Shown here: piece by piece, positions 8,337-18,483 of the stretch
How positions within the stretch are numbered: the first letter of the stretch is position 1
How the letters are laid out: every line of letters starts with the position of its first letter
The notes under the pieces: model-generated
Database searches by the model: none
Told to the model about the DNA's origin: nothing
What the model saw: only the letters and a program-made list of their open reading frames with translations
Made by a program: the position numbers and the translations under genes
Assembly: GCA_018240865.1 (NCBI GenBank)
Contig: JAFEEY010000021.1
Span: 3,410-56,567 of the forward strand
Reading direction: 5' to 3'
Origin: Pseudomonadota bacterium
GTDB taxonomy: Bacteria; Pseudomonadota; Alphaproteobacteria; Sphingomonadales; Sphingomonadaceae
Length of the DNA stretch: 53,158 bases

Positions 8337-9239
8337 TCAGGCGGCGGCGCGCATGCCCGGCTGCGCGAACAAGGCGAGCAGCCAGTCGCGAAATACCCGG
8401 ACTGCGCGATTCTCCAGCGCGCGGGGACGGCAGGCGAACCAATAGCTGTACGGGCTTTCGACCTCGACATCGAACATCCGCACCAGCCGCTCGTCATGCG
8501 CGTTCAGCAAATGACTTTCGTGCATGAAAGCCACGCCCAGACCCTGCGCGGCGGCATCCAGCATCAACTGGCCGGAATCGAAATGATCGACCGCGGCCGG
8601 CGTCAACCCGTCAAGGCCCAGCGCGAGCCGGAACGCCTCGAAGGTTTCCGGCATGTCGCGGTGAAGAAAGACGGTGGTGCGCGCCAGATCCTCGGGTCGC
8701 TTGATCGCACCCAGTCCCCGCGTCAGCGTTTTCGCGCCGATCGCCAGAACCCGGTTGCGGTCGAGCCGGTGCGCCTCGAGCGCGGGGTCGATGTCACGGG
8801 CAAGCACGATCGCTGCGTCAAGGCCGTCTCCAAGGCGTGCAAGCGCATGGCCGCCGGTGTCGATGTCCAGGTGCAGTTCCGGATGACGCTCACGCAAACT
8901 TCCCAGATGCGGAAAGATCTGTTGCGAGGCGAACAGCGGCAGCACACCCAGCCGCAGACGCCAGACGCTCCCTTCGGTCATGATCGTTTCGATGGCGTCG
9001 GTCAGGCCAGTCAGAGGCGGCGAGACCGCTTCCAGCAACCGCTCGCCGTCCGCGTTCAGCCGCATCGCGCCCGGCGCGCGGTCGAACAGGGCGCGGCCGA
9101 TGAATCGCTCCAGCGCCTGGATGCGGCGACTGAGCGCGGGCGCAGAAAGGGCAAGCTCCTCGGCCGCGGCCTTGGCCGAGCCCAGGCGGGCGACCTGCAC
9201 AAAGGCCTCTATGGCCGTCAGCGGGGGTAAGCGACGCAC
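8337..9239 (-). CDS. LysR family transcriptional regulator
   Basis: 300 residues. The N-terminal winged helix-turn-helix (LPPLTAIEAFVQVARLGSA, then SAPALSRRIQALE) is followed by a substrate-binding-type effector domain. The domain order and length are standard. I chose the GTG at 9239 because AGGAG lies 9 nt upstream; the open frame to 9407 lacks a better start. The upstream gap contains a TTGC-N7-GCAA element that fits a LysR box. The ligand and targets are unknown. Confidence 0.88.
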   Translation of the reverse strand: MRRLPPLTAIEAFVQVARLGSAKAAAEELALSAPALSRRIQALERFIGRALFDRAPGAMRLNADGERLLEAVSPPLTGLTDAIETIMTEGSVWRLRLGVLPLFASQQIFPHLGSLRERHPELHLDIDTGGHALARLGDGLDAAIVLARDIDPALEAHRLDRNRVLAIGAKTLTRGLGAIKRPEDLARTTVFLHRDMPETFEAFRLALGLDGLTPAAVDHFDSGQLMLDAAAQGLGVAFMHESHLLNAHDERLVRMFDVEVESPYSYWFACRPRALENRAVRVFRDWLLALFAQPGMRAAA

Positions 9240-9323
9240 GGTTTCAAGCTCCTCTTGTGCGCTGCAGCAGCCTCTGGCGGGCCTGAATCGCGCACAATCC
9301 TCAACTGTCTTATGCAGGAGCAG

Positions 9324-9338
9324 TTGCGTTTCATGCAA
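9324..9338. promoter_or_regulatory. Candidate LysR-type binding site
   Basis: TTGCGTTTCATGCAA contains an interrupted dyad (TTGC-N7-GCAA) that satisfies the T-N11-A rule of LysR boxes. It lies 85 bp upstream of the LysR start codon, so it may be the autoregulatory site. Confidence 0.4.
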
Positions 9339-9428
9339 CAACCTTTTTGCTCTTCGCACTTGCAGCATAAGCCGTTGCGCTGCACATAGAGCGGGCCTTT
9401 CAGGCATCCTCTCCTAAAAACTTTCCAA

Positions 9429-9458
9429 GGCCGCTCCTTCGGGGGCGGCCTCTTTTTT
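9429..9458 (+). terminator. Orphan Rho-independent terminator
   Basis: A 9-bp stem (GGCCGCTCC/GGGGCGGCC with one G-U pair) and a 4-nt loop are followed by TC and seven T. No plus-strand gene lies between 8273 and here, and cdc48 starts only at 9526. The rest of 9240-9525 has no clear gene apart from a 25-codon open frame at 9312-9389. A short non-coding transcript ending here is possible. Confidence 0.6.
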
Positions 9459-9525
9459 TGTTGCCGCCCTCGCAACGATCCGGTGCGCCCCCTAGTTAAG
9501 CTCTGCACTGACGGAGAAGGACGCG

Positions 9526-11835
<2,310 letters not shown>

Positions 11836-11855
11836 GTCCGTCCCCCGAGATATTG

Positions 11856-12005
11856 TCAGACGCCGCGGCGGCCGACGAAAAGCTGGTACAGACCGACGAT
11901 GATCGCGAGCACGAGCAGGATGTGGATAATCCCGCCGGCGACGTGGAACGCGAAGAATCCGAGCAGCCATAGGACCAGCAGGATGACAGCGATTGTCCAA
12001 AGCAT
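11856..12005 (-). CDS. lmo0937-like small membrane protein
   Basis: A 49-residue protein (start MLWTIAVILLVLW). It has two hydrophobic helices joined by a short FHVAGGIIHI hinge and an Arg-rich end. This matches the lmo0937/DUF5670 pattern of tiny membrane proteins. GGAGAG lies 5 nt before the ATG. It converges on cdc48, 20 bp from its stop. Stress-related roles are often suggested for the family, but none is established. Confidence 0.75.
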   Translation of the reverse strand: MLWTIAVILLVLWLLGFFAFHVAGGIIHILLVLAIIVGLYQLFVGRRGV

Positions 12006-12082
12006 GTTTTCTCTCCAAGTCAGCCGCACGGCGCGGCGACGAGGGCGATAACGCGCTCGAAACGATCGTCGTTCCTGAGAAA

Positions 12083-12376
12083 TCAGATGCCGGTCAGCAG
12101 CATGTCCAGCGCGGCCATGATCTCATCCTGCGACTCGGCGAGCGAGCCAATGCGCATCCCGAGCTCCCGCGTGGGCAGGGCCGTCAGGAGATGGGTCGCC
12201 AGCACGAGTTGCCGGCCTTCGACCGTCAGGACCGGGTGAAGACGGCTGAGACCTGATGGAACCTGATTTCGCGGCAGGAGAGGCGCAACGACTCTCGTGC
12301 TCAAATGGCCCAGCGTGTTTGCCTGGCAATCGAGCAGATAGGTTTCTCCGGCCCGGTGATAATCGAACCTAGCCAT
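12083..12376 (-). CDS. ccdB: CcdB-family toxin
   Basis: 97 residues, the usual CcdB length (about 100). It starts MARFDYHR and ends DMLLTGI, with the CcdB-like middle YLLDCQANTLGHL. Characterised CcdB proteins poison DNA gyrase. Its ATG shares one base with the stop of the upstream antitoxin gene (TGATG), the standard antitoxin-first order. The family is assigned by pattern and by its partner; gyrase targeting here is inferred. Confidence 0.85.
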   Translation of the reverse strand: MARFDYHRAGETYLLDCQANTLGHLSTRVVAPLLPRNQVPSGLSRLHPVLTVEGRQLVLATHLLTALPTRELGMRIGSLAESQDEIMAALDMLLTGI

Positions 12377-12618
12377 CAGAACATGCGATATTTGGCGAGC
12401 GGCAGGCCATGCTCCTCGACCCAGGCGTTCCAGCCCTGAATCGCTTCCCAATTTTCTTCGATCCATTGCTGTTCGCGCACCTTGCGGACTTCGTCGGCAA
12501 GGCCGGTCTCGCAGGCGCGGGAAACGCTGATGCCGAGTTCGCGGGCCTGCTCAACGAGATCGGCCGGCAGCGAGACGTTGGTTGCGCGGCGGGGTGAAGA
12601 AACGCGATCATGCCTCAT
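12376..12618 (-). CDS. ccdA: CcdA-family antitoxin
   Basis: 80 residues. The N-terminal half is a ribbon-helix-helix DNA-binding domain (TNVSLPADLVEQARELG), and the C-terminal half is the acidic, Trp-rich toxin-binding tail (WIEENWEAIQGWNAWVEE). The ATG at 12618 is preferred; a GTG two codons upstream is possible. There is no Shine-Dalgarno before it. The start lies inside the left arm of a 13-bp perfect palindrome, which suggests autorepression by the CcdAB complex. Confidence 0.85.
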   Translation of the reverse strand: MRHDRVSSPRRATNVSLPADLVEQARELGISVSRACETGLADEVRKVREQQWIEENWEAIQGWNAWVEEHGLPLAKYRMF

Positions 12619-12653
12619 GCGCACAAGATATGCGCATGAGGCATTCGCCGCAA
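12611..12653 (-). promoter_or_regulatory. ccdAB promoter and palindromic operator
   Basis: A perfect 13-bp inverted repeat (TGCCTCATGCGCA at 12611-12623, mirrored at 12631-12643) has a 7-nt spacer. On the minus strand the spacer contains TATCTT as -10 (12630-12625), and TTGCGG lies 17 bp upstream as -35 (12653-12648). The predicted transcription start falls on the ccdA ATG, so repressor binding would cover the promoter and the mRNA could be leaderless. Confidence 0.65.
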
Positions 12654-12654
12654 C

Positions 12655-14295
12655 TCAGTTCGTGCCCTGCTCCCGCCGGGCACCCGGCGCCGCGGGCGGC
12701 GTCGACGACCGGGCGTCGGACAAGGTGTCGCGATACCAGGCCGACAGATCGGCGTGCATGTGCGCCAGCTCTTCCGGGTTCAGATAGACCATGTGGCCGG
12801 ACTGGTAATATTTGAACGCCACATTGTTCCGAAGCGACGGCTCCAGCAGCATATGGCTCACGTCGAATTCGGTGCCGTAGAACGGCGTCGCCATGTCGTA
12901 ATAGCCGTTCAGGAACAGCACTTTCAGATACGGATTGGTCCGCATCGTGTTGGCGAGGTCGACCGCGGTGTTGGGCGTGTTCTGCGCGAAATTGCTGCCG
13001 GGTGCCTTGTGCTTCCAGTCCCAATCGAAATTGGCGCCCGGCTGCCGCGCCGAGATGTTGTACGGCATCTCGGTTTTATAGCCGAGAGTCTTCTTCGCAT
13101 AGTCCATGAAGCTCGCGACATAGGCGCCCGAGATGGCGGTTGAGGCGGGATCGTCGCTCGGCCGGTCGGCATTCGCGTCGCCGGCGATCAGCGTGTAGCG
13201 CGAATCGAGGCGGCCGACCGAAAGGCGGCGGTCGCGCAGCAGCTCGGTCTGGAAATGGCCGAGATCCACGCGGAGATTGGCGCGCAGGATATAGTCCGGG
13301 CTGATGCCGATATAGGCCGACATCTGCTCGGCGATCGCGCGCGCTTCTTCAGGCGCGATGGTCGAACCCTTGGCCAGCGCCGCGGCATAGGGCCCGCTGG
13401 TGAAGGCGCGCACTTGCTGGAGGAAGCTCTCCAGATCGGCCGGCCGGTTCTGGATGCGGTTGTGATACCAGGCGGTCGCCGCATAGCCGGGGAAAAGCGT
13501 CAGGTAATTGGCGTCGTATCCGGGCTGGCGGACGCCGTAATTCATGATCGACGACAGATAGACAATGCCGTTGAGGCTGAGGCCGCGTTCCTCAAGGATT
13601 GCGGCGACGGCGCCGTTCCGGAGCGTGCCATAGCTTTCGCCGAACAGAAATTTGGGCGACGACCAGCGCGCATTCCTGGAGACATAACGTTCGACCGCGC
13701 GGGCGAAGGCATCGGCGTCCTGGTCGACGCCCCAGAAATCCTTGCCGGTCTTCGCGCCCAGGGGCCGCGACCAGCCCGCCCCGATCGCGTCGACGAAGAC
13801 CAGGTCGGTCATGTCGAGCATCGAATAGGGATTGGAGGCGAAACCATAGGGTGCGGGCCGTACATATTCCGGATTGCCGGTGGTCACGCGCATTGGGCCG
13901 AAGCTGCCCATGTGCAGCCACACGGTCGCGGAGCCCGGGCCGCCATTGTAGAAAAAGGTGACGGGCCGCTGGCTGGGTGCCGCACCGTCCCTGGTATAGG
14001 CGGTGTAGAAGACGGACGCGGTCGGCTTGCCGTCATTGTCGCGGATCGTGAGCGTGCCGGCCGTCGCCGTATAGGCGATGCGCTGGCCGCCGACCGTCAC
14101 TGAGCCTTTCGAGACGGATGCCTGTTCGTCGACCGGCGGACGGACCCACGCCTCTTCGGCGTCGGCGATCAGCTCGTCCTGATGGGTCTTGGCGGCCTTG
14201 GCGGTGGCCGCCGCCTTGTCGGCCGGCTTGTCCTGGGCGGTGGCGGCGGTACCGGCGAGCAGCGTCGCGATCACGAACCCGATCGTTGTGCGCAT
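12655..14295 (-). CDS. Secreted S10-family serine carboxypeptidase-like peptidase
   Basis: 546 residues with a signal peptide (MRTTIGFVIATLLAGTAATA). An Ala/Lys-rich stretch precedes the alpha/beta-hydrolase core. The oxyanion region FYNGGPGSA and nucleophile GESYG are clear. The acid and base are probably Asp in YDMATPFYG and His in SGHMVYL, completing the triad. Family S10 cleaves C-terminal residues. It is 55 bp downstream of the MFS gene on the same strand, perhaps co-transcribed. The ATG at 14295 heads the signal peptide. Confidence 0.9.
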   Translation of the reverse strand: MRTTIGFVIATLLAGTAATAQDKPADKAAATAKAAKTHQDELIADAEEAWVRPPVDEQASVSKGSVTVGGQRIAYTATAGTLTIRDNDGKPTASVFYTAYTRDGAAPSQRPVTFFYNGGPGSATVWLHMGSFGPMRVTTGNPEYVRPAPYGFASNPYSMLDMTDLVFVDAIGAGWSRPLGAKTGKDFWGVDQDADAFARAVERYVSRNARWSSPKFLFGESYGTLRNGAVAAILEERGLSLNGIVYLSSIMNYGVRQPGYDANYLTLFPGYAATAWYHNRIQNRPADLESFLQQVRAFTSGPYAAALAKGSTIAPEEARAIAEQMSAYIGISPDYILRANLRVDLGHFQTELLRDRRLSVGRLDSRYTLIAGDANADRPSDDPASTAISGAYVASFMDYAKKTLGYKTEMPYNISARQPGANFDWDWKHKAPGSNFAQNTPNTAVDLANTMRTNPYLKVLFLNGYYDMATPFYGTEFDVSHMLLEPSLRNNVAFKYYQSGHMVYLNPEELAHMHADLSAWYRDTLSDARSSTPPAAPGARREQGTN

Positions 14296-14350
14296 GTTTC
14301 TGGAAGCCCTTCTTGTCTGGCGCCAACCAACCCCGGGGCGCACTCGTGCC

Positions 14351-15664
14351 TCAGCGTTCGAGCCGCGTCCAGAGGTAAGGCAGCATCAGCACGAGTCCGG
14401 CTGCCGCGACGAGATAGGGCAGCGATCCCCAGAGCTGGTACAAGCCGACGCCGATCGAAGGGCCGAGCACGAACACCGCGCCGTTGACCGATGTGGTGCG
14501 CCCGGCGACCGCGCCCTGCTCGCCCATGCCGACCGCGAGCGAGGCGCCGGCGGTGAAACCGGGGCGGACAAATCCGAACCCCAATGAGGCTAGGCCGTAT
14601 GCCACCGCGAGCATGTGCAGCGACTGGGCGAAGCCGGTCAGCACGCAGCCGGCGGCGGCGATAACCGCGCCATAGATGGCGAGCTGGCGCGGATTGAGCT
14701 TCAGGTTGGGAATGAGGCCCCATTGCGCGAGCAGCGACGCACCGGCGCCGACCATCAGCACCACGCCTGTCTCAGCCGCCGCCTGCACGGCCGGCAGATG
14801 CAGCCGGTCGATGACAAGGAAGCCGATCGTCTGCCCTGCCATCGCCTGGGCATGGCCGGCGACGAGGCCGACCAGCATCCACGGCAAGATGCGCGGATCG
14901 GTGAGCTTCATCGGCTTGCCGCGATCCTCCGCCGTCGCGGCGCGCACGCTCGCGCCCGTGGGTTCGCCGCCGATCGACGGATAGCTGGTCGCGGCGCCGC
15001 GGGCATGACCGGCGCCGTCTTCCGGCAACAGTCGAGCGGTCAGCGCCAATATGAAGAGCCCGAACAACGAGAAGACGAAGGCAGGGCCGGAGAGCCCGAC
15101 CACCGGCAGCACGAAGAACGGCGCGAGCGCCGGCCCCAGGATCGTGCCGAGCCCAAACGCGGAGGCGAGCAGGGTCAGCGCACGAGTCCGTTCCTCATGC
15201 GAGGTGCCGGCGGCGACAATCGCCTGCGCGGCCGGCGGTGCGGCGGCGCCGAACGTGCCGTAGAGCATGCGTGCCACGACGAAGCAGCCAAAGGCGAGCA
15301 GCGGATTCAGCCAGCCGAGAATGCCGGCTGCGAGAAAGGCGCCGCACAGGAAGACGGACGAGCAGAAGCCGAACAGGCCCAGCAGCACCATCCGCCGCCG
15401 CCCATGCCGGTCGGACCGGCTCGCCCAATAGGGGGCCGAAATCACCCAGACGAGCGCGGACACGGAAAAAGCCGCCGCGACAGCATTGTCGGGCACGCCC
15501 AGCGACCGGCCGAGCGCGGGCAGGACCGACTGCAATGCCGTGTTGCCGGCCGCGATCGTCAGCATGACGAGGAACAGCAGCGCGAAGGGCGGCGGGGCAC
15601 CAACCGCGTCGTCCGGCGTTGTTCCGTTGCTTCGGGTGCCGGCCATGAAATTGTCTATCGCCAT
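14351..15664 (-). CDS. MFS transporter
   Basis: About 437 residues with 12 predicted membrane helices. The conserved loop 2-3 motif is seen as YWASRSDRHGRRRMVLLG, with a second related loop in the other half. The substrate is not evident; the layout is that of drug or small-molecule exporters. The start is uncertain: ATGs at 15664 and 15646 both lack a clear ribosome binding site, and a TTG at 15763 would lengthen the N-terminus. The gene is divergent from the PmtA-like methyltransferase. Confidence 0.85.
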   Translation of the reverse strand: MAIDNFMAGTRSNGTTPDDAVGAPPPFALLFLVMLTIAAGNTALQSVLPALGRSLGVPDNAVAAAFSVSALVWVISAPYWASRSDRHGRRRMVLLGLFGFCSSVFLCGAFLAAGILGWLNPLLAFGCFVVARMLYGTFGAAAPPAAQAIVAAGTSHEERTRALTLLASAFGLGTILGPALAPFFVLPVVGLSGPAFVFSLFGLFILALTARLLPEDGAGHARGAATSYPSIGGEPTGASVRAATAEDRGKPMKLTDPRILPWMLVGLVAGHAQAMAGQTIGFLVIDRLHLPAVQAAAETGVVLMVGAGASLLAQWGLIPNLKLNPRQLAIYGAVIAAAGCVLTGFAQSLHMLAVAYGLASLGFGFVRPGFTAGASLAVGMGEQGAVAGRTTSVNGAVFVLGPSIGVGLYQLWGSLPYLVAAAGLVLMLPYLWTRLER

Positions 15665-15762
15665 GATCAGTCGCGATAGAACAGAGCGGGAGGCGCCGGA
15701 AGCGCGGTTGCATCGTGCGGCCGGATTTGCCACGGCGGACCAACGCAGCAAGAGGTTGTTCA

Positions 15763-16377
15763 ATGCCCGTATCCTCCGCCGGCGAGAATGCCGGGGCCTA
15801 TCCCCGCCGCCGGCCGAGCCATCCGCTCGTGCTGTTCTTCAAAGGTTTCCTGAAGCACCCGGCGATGGTGGGCTCGGTCATCCCGTCTTCGCGAGCGCTG
15901 ATCGACAAGATGCTGGCGCCCGTCGACTGGGGCACGACGAAGCTGTTCGTCGAATATGGCCCGGGCGTCGGCACCTATACCGTGCCGATCCTCGATCGGC
16001 TGGGGCCGGATGCGACCTTGATCGCGATCGACACCAACCCCGATTTCATCGCTTTCCTGCGTCGGGAGATCGCCGATCCGCGCTTTCACGCGATCCGCGG
16101 GTCGGCTGCGGACGTCGGCCGGATCGTCGCGGAACTGGGCCACAAACAGGCGGATTATGTGCTGTCCGGCCTGCCTTTTTCGACCCTGCCCGATGGCGTC
16201 GGTGACACGATCGCGAAGGAAACGGCAGCCGTGCTGGCGCCGGAAGGCACTTTCCTCGTCTATCAGGTCTCGGCCAAGGTGACATCGTTCCTCACGCCGC
16301 ATTTCGCGGCAATCGAGCGTGGCTTCGAATGGCTGAACATCCCGCCGATGCGGCTCTTCTGGGCGAAGAAAAAATAG
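15763..16377 (+). CDS. Class I SAM-dependent methyltransferase, PmtA-like
   Basis: 204 residues. The SAM-binding glycine motif is VEYGPGVGTYT, with a following acidic loop (IAIDTN) and the LSGLPFSTLP motif typical of the PmtA phospholipid N-methyltransferase / rRNA dimethylase-like group. PmtA methylates phosphatidylethanolamine at the inner membrane; that role is likely here but not certain. AGAGG lies 8 nt before the ATG. The stop codon lies inside a 12-bp palindrome that continues past the gene. Confidence 0.82.
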   Translation: MPVSSAGENAGAYPRRRPSHPLVLFFKGFLKHPAMVGSVIPSSRALIDKMLAPVDWGTTKLFVEYGPGVGTYTVPILDRLGPDATLIAIDTNPDFIAFLRREIADPRFHAIRGSAADVGRIVAELGHKQADYVLSGLPFSTLPDGVGDTIAKETAAVLAPEGTFLVYQVSAKVTSFLTPHFAAIERGFEWLNIPPMRLFWAKKK

Positions 16378-16395
16378 GGATTGTCCCTATTTTTT
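16369..16395. repeat. Short palindrome spanning a stop codon
   Basis: AAAAAATAGGGA, a TTG loop and TCCCTATTTTTT form a perfect 12-bp hairpin flanked by A and T runs, so it can act as a terminator in both directions. The TAG stop of the methyltransferase lies within it. The core is shared with the palindrome inside aroC (2970-2994). It separates the methyltransferase from a converging phospholipase-D gene. Confidence 0.8.
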
Positions 16396-16401
16396 GGAAC
16401 G

Positions 16402-17556
16402 CTAATCGGCGTCGATATTGAGGCGGCGGGTGACGCCGTAATCGACGACCGAGACCAGGAAATAAGCGAGCGCATTGCGCGCTCTGGCCAGCCAGCCCGT
16501 TTCGGCCCGGGTGATCTCCAGACTGTCCGCCACTTCATGTTCGAACAGCGCGCGCAGCCGGTTCGCGAACGCCTTGTCCTCGATCCGCAGCATCAGCTCC
16601 ATGTTCAGGAACAGACTGCGCATATCGAAATTGGCGGAGCCGATATGGACGGCGTCGTCGATGATGAAGAGTTTGGTGTGCAGTTTCGACGGCTGATATT
16701 CGAAGATGCGCACGCCTTTTTTGAGCAGGCCGCGATAGGTGAAGCGGGCGGCGGCGATCGTGGTCGTGTTGTCCGATTTGGAGGCGGTGATGATTCGCGC
16801 CGTGCCGCGCCTCCCGGCCTTGTCGAGCCGGCGGAGCAGGGCCGGGCTGGGCGCGAAATAGGCTGCGATCAGCGCGACGCACGTCGCGCGCCGCAGATCG
16901 TCGCGCACCGCCCGCGCCCAAGGATTGAGCCGCCGTGCCGGACCGCCCAGCAGCCACCGCACCTGACCGGCGGGCTCGCTCCAGCGTCTGAGCGCGCGGC
17001 GCAGGTCGCGCATCCGCGCCTTTGGCTTTTTGGTCCAGGCGGAGAGCGTGTCGAAATAGCCGGTTAGCCGCCCGGCCGCCGGCCCCTCGACCAACAGCCC
17101 GAGATCGCGCCAGCCATTCGCCTCCTCGAAATAGGCATCCTCGACGTTGAGGCCGCCGATGATCACGCGCGTTTCGTCGGCCAGCGCCAATTTCTGATGA
17201 TTGCGCAGCAGATAGCGGCGACCATAACGGGGCAGGAAGCGGCAGAGATCGACGCCGGCGTCGCTGAGCGGCTGGAGGAAGGCCGCACTTGGGGCACTGC
17301 CGAATCCGTCGATGATGAGGCTGACCGTGACGCCGCGCGCGCAGGCCGCGAGCAGCGCGTCGCGCACCATCCGGCCCGAACGGTCGTCGGCGAAAATATA
17401 GTAGAGAAGGCGGAGCGAGCGGCGGGCGCCGTCGATCAGCGCGAGCAGGCTGGTCAGCCTGTCCCCAGCCTCGATCAGCAGCGTGAGGCGATTGCCGTCG
17501 ACCTCGAGACTGTCCGGTTCCGCGTTCACCGACTGTCCATGCCTGCCCGTATACAT
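16402..17556 (-). CDS. Phospholipase D-like protein, cardiolipin synthase type
   Basis: 384 residues with two HxKx4D motifs: HQKLALAD (near residue 120) and HTKLFIID in the second half. This is the bilobed PLD fold of cardiolipin synthases (ClsB/C type). There is no N-terminal transmembrane helix, unlike ClsA. The reaction would join phosphatidylglycerol with a second phospholipid. It lies next to a PmtA-like methyltransferase, hinting at membrane lipid work. The start is uncertain: ATG at 17556, or GTG at 17529. Confidence 0.85.
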   Translation of the reverse strand: MYTGRHGQSVNAEPDSLEVDGNRLTLLIEAGDRLTSLLALIDGARRSLRLLYYIFADDRSGRMVRDALLAACARGVTVSLIIDGFGSAPSAAFLQPLSDAGVDLCRFLPRYGRRYLLRNHQKLALADETRVIIGGLNVEDAYFEEANGWRDLGLLVEGPAAGRLTGYFDTLSAWTKKPKARMRDLRRALRRWSEPAGQVRWLLGGPARRLNPWARAVRDDLRRATCVALIAAYFAPSPALLRRLDKAGRRGTARIITASKSDNTTTIAAARFTYRGLLKKGVRIFEYQPSKLHTKLFIIDDAVHIGSANFDMRSLFLNMELMLRIEDKAFANRLRALFEHEVADSLEITRAETGWLARARNALAYFLVSVVDYGVTRRLNIDAD

Positions 17557-17630
17557 TGACTCAAGAGCCCGCCGCACCTATGTCCGCCGCCTTCCCGAAC
17601 TCCCGGAATCTTAGAAAGCTGGAGCGTTAG

Positions 17631-17972
17631 ATGGCGCGCGTTACCGTCGAGGATTGTGTCGACAAGGTTCCCAACCGGTTCGACCTGGTATTGCTGGCGG
17701 CGCAGCGCGCCCGGCAGATCTCGGGCGGCGCCGAGCTGACGATCGACCGCGACCGCGACAAGAATCCGGTCGTGGCGCTGCGCGAAATCGCCGAGGAAAC
17801 CGTCGTCCCGAACGAACTGCAGGAAACGCTGGTCGGCAGCCTGCAGCGCGTTCAGGTCGACGAAGAGGACGCGGTGGACGAGCTGGGCTCGCTGGCACAG
17901 CAGGCCGAGGCGCTCCGCCTCACCGCCGCCGCGCCCCCGCGCAACCAGAATATGGGCGGCGATTACGAGTGA
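17631..17972 (+). CDS. rpoZ: DNA-directed RNA polymerase omega subunit
   Basis: 113 residues. It begins [20 protein letters not shown], the conserved omega N-terminus, and keeps [12 protein letters not shown]. Omega clamps the beta-prime subunit and aids polymerase assembly. The C-terminal tail is extended and acidic, as is usual in alphaproteobacteria. GGAG lies 7 nt before the ATG. Two hairpins follow the stop, the second with a T run. No spoT/rel gene is next to it. Confidence 0.96.
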   Translation: MARVTVEDCVDKVPNRFDLVLLAAQRARQISGGAELTIDRDRDKNPVVALREIAEETVVPNELQETLVGSLQRVQVDEEDAVDELGSLAQQAEALRLTAAAPPRNQNMGGDYE

Positions 17973-17980
17973 GCGCGCGA

Positions 17981-18071
17981 GGCTAAGCAAAGCTTAGCCG
18001 GAGACAGCGCGAACTCCGGCCGGCCGGCAAAGCCGGACCGACGGCGCGGGATTCACTTCCGCGCCTTTTCT
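17981..18071 (+). terminator. Tandem hairpins after rpoZ
   Basis: The first is a perfect 8-bp hairpin (GGCTAAGC-aaa-GCTTAGCC, 17981-17999). The second is GGCGCGG/CCGCGCC (18043-18065), followed by TTTTCTCTT, and is the likely Rho-independent terminator of rpoZ. A third GC-rich dyad lies between them. Confidence 0.7.
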
Positions 18072-18076
18072 CTTCC

Positions 18077-18463
18077 CTAAGCCGGCCCCACCCGGAACGC
18101 GCAAAGCTTGTTGCCGTCCAGATCGCGGAAATAGCCGGCGTAAAAGGCCTGATCGCCTTCCTCGCCACGCACGCCCGGTGCGCCTTCATCCTTGCCGCCG
18201 AGCGCCATCGCCTTGGCATGGAAGGCATCGACCTTGTCGCGCGTATCCATCACGATAGCGATCATCGTCCCGTTGCCAACAGATGCGGCCTGGCCGTCAT
18301 AGGGGCGGGTAACGCCGAACGCCGGCTGGGCGAGGCTCGAGCCCCACGCGCACATTTCGCCGATTTCCAGCACGCGGCCCGCGCCGATCGTGCCGAAGAG
18401 CGCATCGTAAAATCCCCTGGCGCGGTCGGGGTCGTTGGTGCCGACAAGCGTGTAGCCGATCAT
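18077..18463 (-). CDS. VOC (glyoxalase/bleomycin-resistance) family protein
   Basis: 128 residues with one pair of beta-alpha-beta-beta-beta modules. It starts MIGYTLVGTNDPDRARGFYD and includes FGVTRPYDG and FYAGYFRDLDGNKLCAF. Small members are metal-dependent lyases, dioxygenases or binding proteins, and the substrate cannot be read off. AGGAGG sits just ahead of the ATG. It lies 20 bp after the CDF transporter gene and is probably co-transcribed with pdxH and that gene. Confidence 0.85.
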   Translation of the reverse strand: MIGYTLVGTNDPDRARGFYDALFGTIGAGRVLEIGEMCAWGSSLAQPAFGVTRPYDGQAASVGNGTMIAIVMDTRDKVDAFHAKAMALGGKDEGAPGVRGEEGDQAFYAGYFRDLDGNKLCAFRVGPA

Positions 18464-18483
18464 TATCCTGTCCTCCTGCTTTT

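Noticed and set aside
17973..18076. Possible extra gene between rpoZ and the VOC gene
   Set aside because: The 104-bp gap is explained by two hairpins and a terminator; no start with a ribosome site was found.
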